DNA of 9,686 nt, from positions 1 to 9,686 of the forward strand of contig CAAFMK010000154.1 of assembly GCA_900763995.1 (NCBI GenBank), read 5' to 3'. Numbering within the stretch: position 1 is the first letter of the stretch; each line of letters opens with the position of its first letter. The notes under the pieces were generated by a model. That model saw only the letters and a list, made by a program, of their open reading frames with translations, searched no databases and had not been told where the DNA came from. Positions 5,018 through 9,686 of the stretch are shown piece after piece. The translations under genes and the position numbers were made by a program. This DNA is from an uncultured Oscillospiraceae bacterium (lineage in GTDB: Bacteria > Bacillota > Clostridia > Oscillospirales > Oscillospiraceae).

Positions 5018-6352
5018 ATGGCCCATTCATTTTTTGGCGGAGTCTTTCCCGCCACCCGAAAAGAAAATACTAGGCGAAAGCCCCTGGCCGAGTTCTCCCC
5101 CACCCCCCGGGAGGTCATCATTCCACTGAATATGTGTTCTGATGGCCCATCTGTCCCCATCGTCTCCCCCGGTGAGCGGGTACTGATGGGACAGCCCATC
5201 GCCCGATGGAGCGAGGATGGCGGGGCGGCGGCCCACGCCAGTGTGTCCGGAAAGGTCACCGCCATTGAGGAGCGCCCCCACCCCTGGGGTGGCTGTGCCC
5301 CGGCCATTGTCATCCAGAGCAGCACCCGCGGCACCCGTGGTGCCACCTGGGCCAAGTTGCCTGAGCCCCTGAGCTTTAAGGGGGTCAATCTGACCATGCT
5401 TATGGATCGTGTCAGGGAGTCCGGCATTGTGGGCATGGGGGGCGGCTGTTTCCCCACCTGGAAGAAGCTGGATGAGGCTGCCGGGCGGGTGGAGACCATG
5501 ATCATCAACGCCGCTGAGTGTGAGCCCTATGTCACCGCCGACCACCGGCTTTTGCTGGAGCGCGCCAAATACATCCTGCAGGGCGGTGAGCTGCTGGCCC
5601 GCTGTCTAGGTGCCACCCGTGTGGTGCTGGTTACAGAGGGAGACAAGCTCAACGCTGTGGAGTCTATAGAGCACCGCCTGCGCTGGCGGAACAGTCCGGT
5701 CAAGCTTTGTACCATCCGCACCCGGTACCCTCTGGGGGCTGAAAAGCAAATCATTCAGGCGGTCACCGGGCGGGAGGTGCCCCCTGGCGGCTCCCCGCTG
5801 GATGTGAAGTGTGTGGTATTTAATGTGGCCACTGTCTACGCCATTCAGGACGCCTTTTTCCGGGGGCGGCCCCTGACCCATCGGGCTGTCACAGTCACCG
5901 GTGGAGCGGTCACCCGCCCAAGAAATCTTTGGGTTCCCATCGGCACCCCGCTGCGCAGCCTGCTGAAGGCCTGTGGGGGGCTGAAGGAGGAGGCCGATCT
6001 GATCCTCACCGGGGGCCCCATGATGGGTGTGGCCTTGACAGATCTTGATGCCCCTGTTATCAAAGATACCAACAGTCTGGTCTGTCTCACCGCCATGGAG
6101 CGCAAGCCCGACCGCCCCAGCGGCGTCTGTATCCGCTGCGGAAAGTGTGTCTCCTCCTGCCCCATGCACCTGTCCCCTGTCTTTATTCGTCAGGCCATCA
6201 ACCAGAGGGATATGGCCCAGCTGACCAGACTGCATACAGGGGACTGTATCTCCTGCGGATGCTGTTCCTTTATATGTCCCGCCCAGATCCCCCTTGTGGA
6301 GACAGTGGCCCAGGCCCGTTCTATTGTAGAGAAAGGAGGGTTTGAGGTATGA
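5018..6352 (+). CDS. rnfC: Electron transport complex subunit RnfC
   Basis: RnfC is the peripheral cytoplasmic subunit of the Rnf complex that exchanges electrons with NAD(H) through FMN and two [4Fe-4S] clusters. The 444 residues show a barrel-sandwich-like N-terminal region (about 35-90), a Nqo1-like nucleotide/FMN-binding loop GMGGGCFPT at 139-147 with INAAECEPY following, and two ferredoxin-type motifs: C371, C374, C377, C381 and C410, C413, C416, C420. Both CxxCxxC sets are complete. The loop carries a cysteine (C144) where GGAGFPT-like sequence is usual. ATG at 5018 follows GGGAGG by 9 nt; the longer frame from TTG at 4973 would start inside the hairpin and is rejected. It is the first gene of the operon and overlaps rnfDG by ATGA. 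Confidence 0.95.
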   Translation: MAHSFFGGVFPATRKENTRRKPLAEFSPTPREVIIPLNMCSDGPSVPIVSPGERVLMGQPIARWSEDGGAAAHASVSGKVTAIEERPHPWGGCAPAIVIQSSTRGTRGATWAKLPEPLSFKGVNLTMLMDRVRESGIVGMGGGCFPTWKKLDEAAGRVETMIINAAECEPYVTADHRLLLERAKYILQGGELLARCLGATRVVLVTEGDKLNAVESIEHRLRWRNSPVKLCTIRTRYPLGAEKQIIQAVTGREVPPGGSPLDVKCVVFNVATVYAIQDAFFRGRPLTHRAVTVTGGAVTRPRNLWVPIGTPLRSLLKACGGLKEEADLILTGGPMMGVALTDLDAPVIKDTNSLVCLTAMERKPDRPSGVCIRCGKCVSSCPMHLSPVFIRQAINQRDMAQLTRLHTGDCISCGCCSFICPAQIPLVETVAQARSIVEKGGFEV

Positions 6353-8010
6353 GTATCCCTTTCGCCCCCACCCGTCTCACACCCCAGCTGCGCCAGCCCT
6401 CCACCACCACTGCCATGATGCTGGATATGATGGTGGCACTGATCCCCACCCTGGGCATGGCAGTCTTTTTCTTTGGCCCTCGTGTACTGGCCCTGTGTGC
6501 AGTTTCTATTGGTGCCTGTGTCTTTTTTGAGTGGCTCTACCGCCGGCTCACCCACCAGAGCAACACCATCCGCGATCTGTCCGCCTGTGTCACCGGCCTT
6601 CTGCTGGCCCTCAGCCTGCCTGTGACCACCCCCTACTGGGTGCCGGTGCTGGGCAGTGCCTTTGCCATTATTGTGGTCAAGCAGTTTTATGGCGGGCTGG
6701 GTAAAAACTTTATGAACCCCGCTCTGGCCGGTCGGATGCTGGCCGCCACCCTGCCCATGCTGATGACCACCTGGTCACAACCCCTGCAGCGGCTGTCCCT
6801 GTTCCAAATCGATGCTGTGTCCGCCCCCACCCCACTGTTTTATCTCCACGATCAGGCCCTATCCCCCCAGCCCTTGTCCCAGCTGTTTTTGGGTCAGCGG
6901 GGGGGCTGTATGGGAGAGGTATCCGCCTTCATGCTGCTGCTGGGGTTTGCCTATCTTCTGATGCGCCGGGTGATCTCCCCCCGGATTCCATTGGCCTATC
7001 TGGGCACAGTGGCCATCATCTCTCTGATCATCTACCCTGTTGGGATCAACCCATTTTTGTGGGTATCCTACCAGCTGATGGGCGGCGGGCTGATCATAGG
7101 TGCCATTTTCTTCGCCACCGACCCAACCACCACCCCCGTCACCCCCAGAGGACAGCTGATGTTCGGCATTGGCTGTGGTCTGCTGACCATGCTGCTGCGG
7201 TACCACGGCTCCTACCCTGAGGGGGTGGGCTGGGCTGTTCTCACCATGAACTGCCTGGTCTGGCTGATGGATCGGATGGGGATGCCCCGCCGCTTTGGTA
7301 TGGGAAATTTCACCACTACAAAAAATCTGTTTATGGGTGTCAGAAACAGTCTGGCACAGATCAAATTTGTGAAGCCTGAGCTCCCCTTATCCATCGTGCC
7401 CACCAAGGAGGGCAAGATGCCCGGAGAGCGGTATCTTGACTCCATTCGGAGCTTCACCAAGACCCTGGCCCCTTTCCTTGTGGTGGTGGCAGTCACCTGC
7501 GGGGCCATCTCTGTGGTGCACACCCTCACCGACCTTGACACTGCCCGAACCCATGCCCGCCAGCAGCAGGAACTGATGGCCCAGGTGATGCCCCAGGCCC
7601 ACACCAGCTCTGAAACTCCATATCGGGCCGTGGGTGCTTTGTCCATCCTGGCCGGATACACCCAGGAGGGTGAGATGGTGGGCTACTGTGTGGAGGTGCA
7701 AAGCCAGGGCTTCAGCGGCGTGATCACCATGGCAGTGGGTGTGGATCTGGATGGTAAGGTCACTGGTGTGGCGATCACCAACCACAATGAGACCAACCGG
7801 GTGGGCACCGAGGCCATGACGCCCAAGGCCCTTAGCCGCTATGTGGGCCGCTCAGGTACCATCCGCACCTCAGGCACCAATTCTGTGGACACCATCACTG
7901 GTGCCACAGCCACCTCAAAGGCCATCACTGCCGGTGTCAACCGGGCTCTGGCCATTATTGCCACACTGGACACCAACAAGGAAGTGGACTATGTGGACAG
8001 TGATGTATAA
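6349..8010 (+). CDS. RnfD-RnfG fusion protein of an Rnf-like electron transport complex
   Basis: One 553-residue frame covers two normally separate subunits. Residues 1-320 are RnfD: a multi-spanning membrane protein with GGLGKNFMNPALAGRM at 115-130, a flavin-site region DAVSAPTPL at 155-163 (T161 the likely FMN-phosphate acceptor) and FFATDPTTTPVTPRG near 254-268. Residues about 320-360 form a polar linker. Residues 360-553 are RnfG: one membrane segment (about 374-393), then an FMN_bind domain ending TITGATATS with T520 as the expected covalent FMN site. Two deviations stand out: SAPT replaces SGAT in RnfD, and HNETNRVG replaces the usual HxETPGLG in RnfG. Flavinylation would need an ApbE transferase, not present here. 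The start overlaps rnfC by 4 bp; rnfA follows after 39 bp. No in-frame stop or new start separates the halves. Confidence 0.93.
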   Translation: MSIPFAPTRLTPQLRQPSTTTAMMLDMMVALIPTLGMAVFFFGPRVLALCAVSIGACVFFEWLYRRLTHQSNTIRDLSACVTGLLLALSLPVTTPYWVPVLGSAFAIIVVKQFYGGLGKNFMNPALAGRMLAATLPMLMTTWSQPLQRLSLFQIDAVSAPTPLFYLHDQALSPQPLSQLFLGQRGGCMGEVSAFMLLLGFAYLLMRRVISPRIPLAYLGTVAIISLIIYPVGINPFLWVSYQLMGGGLIIGAIFFATDPTTTPVTPRGQLMFGIGCGLLTMLLRYHGSYPEGVGWAVLTMNCLVWLMDRMGMPRRFGMGNFTTTKNLFMGVRNSLAQIKFVKPELPLSIVPTKEGKMPGERYLDSIRSFTKTLAPFLVVVAVTCGAISVVHTLTDLDTARTHARQQQELMAQVMPQAHTSSETPYRAVGALSILAGYTQEGEMVGYCVEVQSQGFSGVITMAVGVDLDGKVTGVAITNHNETNRVGTEAMTPKALSRYVGRSGTIRTSGTNSVDTITGATATSKAITAGVNRALAIIATLDTNKEVDYVDSDV

Positions 8011-8035
8011 GAACTACGATCTTCCCCTGTTGGAA

Positions 8036-8049
8036 AGGAGGTATGTGTG
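8036..8049 (+). promoter_or_regulatory. Ribosome binding site of the rnfA-like gene
   Basis: AGGAGG (8036-8041) precedes ATG at 8050 by 8 nt. The in-frame GTG at 8047 is only 5 nt away, so ATG is preferred; the two choices differ by one residue. Confidence 0.7.
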
Positions 8050-8640
8050 ATGAACACAGCCTTGGATCTGGCTGGGGTGGCACTGGCCGCCCTGCTGTCA
8101 GAAAATATGGTGCTGGTCTCCTGTGTGGGCATTGGTACCCACCGCAAATCCTTTGATGATCCCAGAGAGGCTTTGCGCACCGGGAGCTGTCTGACCCTGG
8201 TCATGGTGCTGGGTGTACTTTGTGCCTGGACACTGGAGCACCTGCTTCTGGCCCGGTTTGGCTGGCTGCACTTTCGTCTGCTGACCTTTGCTCTGCTCAT
8301 CCCCGGCCTGGTGGCCGCACTGCGGTATTTCTTCCGGGTCTGCATCCCGGAGCTGTCCCATCGGGTGGACGACAATCTGGCATCCATCTCCACCAACTGC
8401 GCTGCACTGTGTGCGGCCCTTCTGGTCACCCAGCGCAGCTACAGCCTGTGGGCCTCTCTGCTGTTCGCCCTGTTTGGGGGGATTGGTGCCAGCCTTGCCC
8501 TGGCCAGCTTTGCCAGCCTGCAAAGTGAGGTGGATCTGGAGCGGTGTCCCAAGCCATTTCGGGGGGTACCCATCCAGCTGATCACCGCCGGGCTGATGGC
8601 CATGGCCCTGGTCGGGTTCTACGGGCTCCATGTGGACTGA
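8050..8640 (+). CDS. RnfA-family (RnfA/RnfE/NqrDE) membrane subunit, divergent
   Basis: The 196-residue, roughly six-helix protein belongs to the RnfA/RnfE/NqrD/NqrE family. In canonical complexes RnfA and RnfE form a pseudosymmetric pair that holds a [2Fe-2S] cluster in the membrane. Similarity is best to RnfA: LLSENMVL near 15-22, FRLLTFALLIPGLVAAL at 75-91, ISTNCAALCAALL at 113-125 and FRGVPIQLITAGLMAMAL at 170-187. C117 in the TNC motif is retained, but the first conserved cysteine, in the GICPFLG-like block, is Gly here (VGIGTHRK, G29); a cysteine sits four residues earlier (C25). Length is normal for RnfA. It is the last gene of the operon, and a hairpin terminator follows 15 bp downstream. 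No RnfE partner is encoded nearby, so assignment to RnfA rather than RnfE rests on motif resemblance. Confidence 0.88.
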   Translation: MNTALDLAGVALAALLSENMVLVSCVGIGTHRKSFDDPREALRTGSCLTLVMVLGVLCAWTLEHLLLARFGWLHFRLLTFALLIPGLVAALRYFFRVCIPELSHRVDDNLASISTNCAALCAALLVTQRSYSLWASLLFALFGGIGASLALASFASLQSEVDLERCPKPFRGVPIQLITAGLMAMALVGFYGLHVD

Positions 8641-8654
8641 ATGGGGCCCAACAT

Positions 8655-8690
8655 AAAATAGCCTATGGATTGCTCCACAGGCTATTTTAT
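8655..8690. terminator. Hairpin terminator between the rnf-like operon and the convergent DUF1540 gene
   Basis: AAAATAGCCTATGGA (8655-8669) pairs with TCCACAGGCTATTTT (8674-8688) across a 4-nt TTGC loop, 15 positions with a single A-C mismatch. The A-tract on one side and T-tract on the other make it usable in both directions. It serves rnfA (ending 8640) and the minus-strand gene ending at 8701. Confidence 0.85.
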
Positions 8691-8700
8691 ATGGTGAAAC

Positions 8701-8874
8701 TCAGTCCTTGCTCATTTTGAAGGATGTGCACTCTGTTCCCTCACACTTGCTGGGGGAACAGTCGCAGCAGCCCACCTGAATGGAACTGAGTGAGCAGCAG
8801 CTCTGGGCCTTATTGTGGTAGGCGCAGGTATCTACGCTGCACTTGATGTTGGTGTTACTGGACTTGCCTGTCAT
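8701..8874 (-). CDS. DUF1540 small cysteine-rich protein
   Basis: The 57-residue product matches the DUF1540 pattern: NIKCSVDTCAYHN, then a CC pair, IQVGCCDC and a closing C-x(4)-C ending in TSF. Nine cysteines (12, 17, 26, 27, 36, 37, 39, 44, 49) in 57 residues suggest a metal-binding mini-domain, common in Firmicutes and of unknown function. The start ATG at 8874 follows a strong GGAGGG-type site; an in-frame ATG at 8919 would add 15 residues without similarity to the family and is rejected. It is co-directional with the membrane-protein gene 84 bp upstream and converges on the rnf-like operon at a shared terminator. I could not identify a confident promoter in the 84 bp gap. Confidence 0.88.
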   Translation of the reverse strand: MTGKSSNTNIKCSVDTCAYHNKAQSCCSLSSIQVGCCDCSPSKCEGTECTSFKMSKD

Positions 8875-8958
8875 AAAAAACCCTCCTTCCCTTGTTGGGA
8901 TGGGTTTAGCATGGCACAATTTTTAAAATTTATTCCTGATGTGAAACGAATTGATGGA

Positions 8959-9678
8959 TCACACCTCATCCTCTGGCAGAGTATCCACCACCTTTGGAAT
9001 GAAACGGCTGGCAAAGCGTCCCTTACCACGGTTTTTCACATAGAAATAGCCAATAAAGGAAAAAATCACAGCACCAATAAAATTAACAAACAGATCCTTC
9101 ATGGTGTCCCAGTTGCCCACATCCAGATATCCCCCCAGACCAAGGTCGATCTCCTCGCCCCCCTTGGTAACGACGATCACATCTATAATATCCCGAATGA
9201 TCACTGGCTGGTTCCCCCCAGTGGGGTCAAGCATCACGGTTGAAATGGTGTTTAGTACCGCGTCCTTTTGCATATCAAGCAAAAAGAGCTGGTCCATGCC
9301 GCACTCAAAAAACTCCCACAGCACCCCGATGGTCATGGAGAAGCAAAAGGCCACGATGGCCATAAACACCGGGGATAGGGACAAAGAAAAGCGCTCTGTC
9401 CGGTTGAGCATATCCACCAGAGCAAAGCCAATGGCGGCGCACAAAAATCCGTTGAGCGTATGCAAAATGGTGTCCCACCCCTTAAAGGTGGTATAAAAGG
9501 CGCTGATCTCTCCCAAAATTTCTGCGGCAAAAATAAACAGCAATATAATAATTTCCAATGTATTTGGCAAATCGATCATCAGTGCTCGCTCGAAGACAGT
9601 GGGCAGCAGGAACAAAATCAGTGTCAAAATACACAGGAATACACTCTCGTAATTCCGATTGAAAAACTGGGCAATCAT
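8959..9678 (-). CDS. Polytopic membrane protein, possibly 5'-truncated by the window edge
   Basis: The 239 visible residues contain about five hydrophobic segments (roughly 12-30, 40-60, 70-90, 102-122 and 194-213), with a hydrophilic stretch at 125-190 that includes a GGEEIDLGLGGY segment. WDTILHTLNGFL (69-80) and GVLWEFFECGMD (117-128) place His and Glu residues next to membrane segments, resembling DUF2238/YjdF-like membrane proteins of unknown function; that relation is tentative. The ATG at 9678 has no ribosome binding site in the 8 bases left, and the frame stays open to the edge, so the true start probably lies beyond position 9686. The gene reads towards the DUF1540 gene. No function can be assigned. 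Confidence 0.8.
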   Translation of the reverse strand: MIAQFFNRNYESVFLCILTLILFLLPTVFERALMIDLPNTLEIIILLFIFAAEILGEISAFYTTFKGWDTILHTLNGFLCAAIGFALVDMLNRTERFSLSLSPVFMAIVAFCFSMTIGVLWEFFECGMDQLFLLDMQKDAVLNTISTVMLDPTGGNQPVIIRDIIDVIVVTKGGEEIDLGLGGYLDVGNWDTMKDLFVNFIGAVIFSFIGYFYVKNRGKGRFASRFIPKVVDTLPEDEV

Positions 9679-9686
9679 TGTGGCAA

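Noticed and set aside
5606..6235. Long minus-strand frames opposite rnfC and rnfDG
   Set aside because: They have no recognisable domains or ribosome binding sites and overlap well-supported genes in full.
1..9686. CRISPR arrays, tRNA/rRNA genes, phage genes or toxin-antitoxin pairs
   Set aside because: I saw no regularly spaced repeats, no cloverleaf-like sequence and no recognisable phage or toxin genes in the window.

Overview
The window looks like a chromosomal segment from a moderately GC-rich, anaerobic, gut-type Clostridia, most likely Oscillospiraceae/Ruminococcaceae-like. This rests on gene content (Rnf-type complex, YqeG, DUF1273, QueH and DUF1540 proteins), strong Shine-Dalgarno sequences and tightly packed co-directional genes. 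The lineage is an inference; there is no rRNA or marker gene here.

Left block (1-3617, minus strand). Two transcription units read leftward. The first is yqeG-type phosphatase, endonuclease IV-like TIM barrel, then M24 Xaa-Pro peptidase; the genes overlap by 4 bp or are 1 bp apart. The second has its own promoter (1094-1122) and carries a DUF1273/YpsA-type SLOG protein that overlaps queH by 4 bp. queH runs off the left edge.

Middle block (3618-4868). A divergent gene (3844-4644) encodes a soluble protein resembling a GH18-type TIM barrel with a degenerate catalytic motif. It ends at a strong intrinsic terminator (4654-4703). The gene is bracketed by two inverted copies of a small MITE-like element with GGCAA-type terminal inverted repeats: a 103 bp internally deleted copy at 3678-3780 and a 159 bp fuller copy at 4706-4864.

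Right block (4869-8690, plus strand). A good sigma-A-type promoter (4909-4937) and a perfect 12-bp hairpin just before the ribosome binding site lead into a short Rnf-like operon: rnfC, then a single gene fusing RnfD to RnfG, then one RnfA-family membrane subunit. A hairpin terminator follows at once. Canonical operons also encode RnfE, RnfB and separate D and G; neither rnfE nor rnfB is in the window. The RnfA-like protein lacks the first conserved cluster cysteine, the RnfD flavin site reads SAPT instead of SGAT, and the RnfG ETPGLG motif is altered. The set therefore looks like a reduced, divergent Rnf-type electron-transfer module, and it is the most interesting system in the window.

Far right (8701-9686, minus strand). 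A cysteine-rich DUF1540 protein converges on the rnf terminator. Upstream of it is a polytopic membrane protein whose 5' end probably lies beyond the window.
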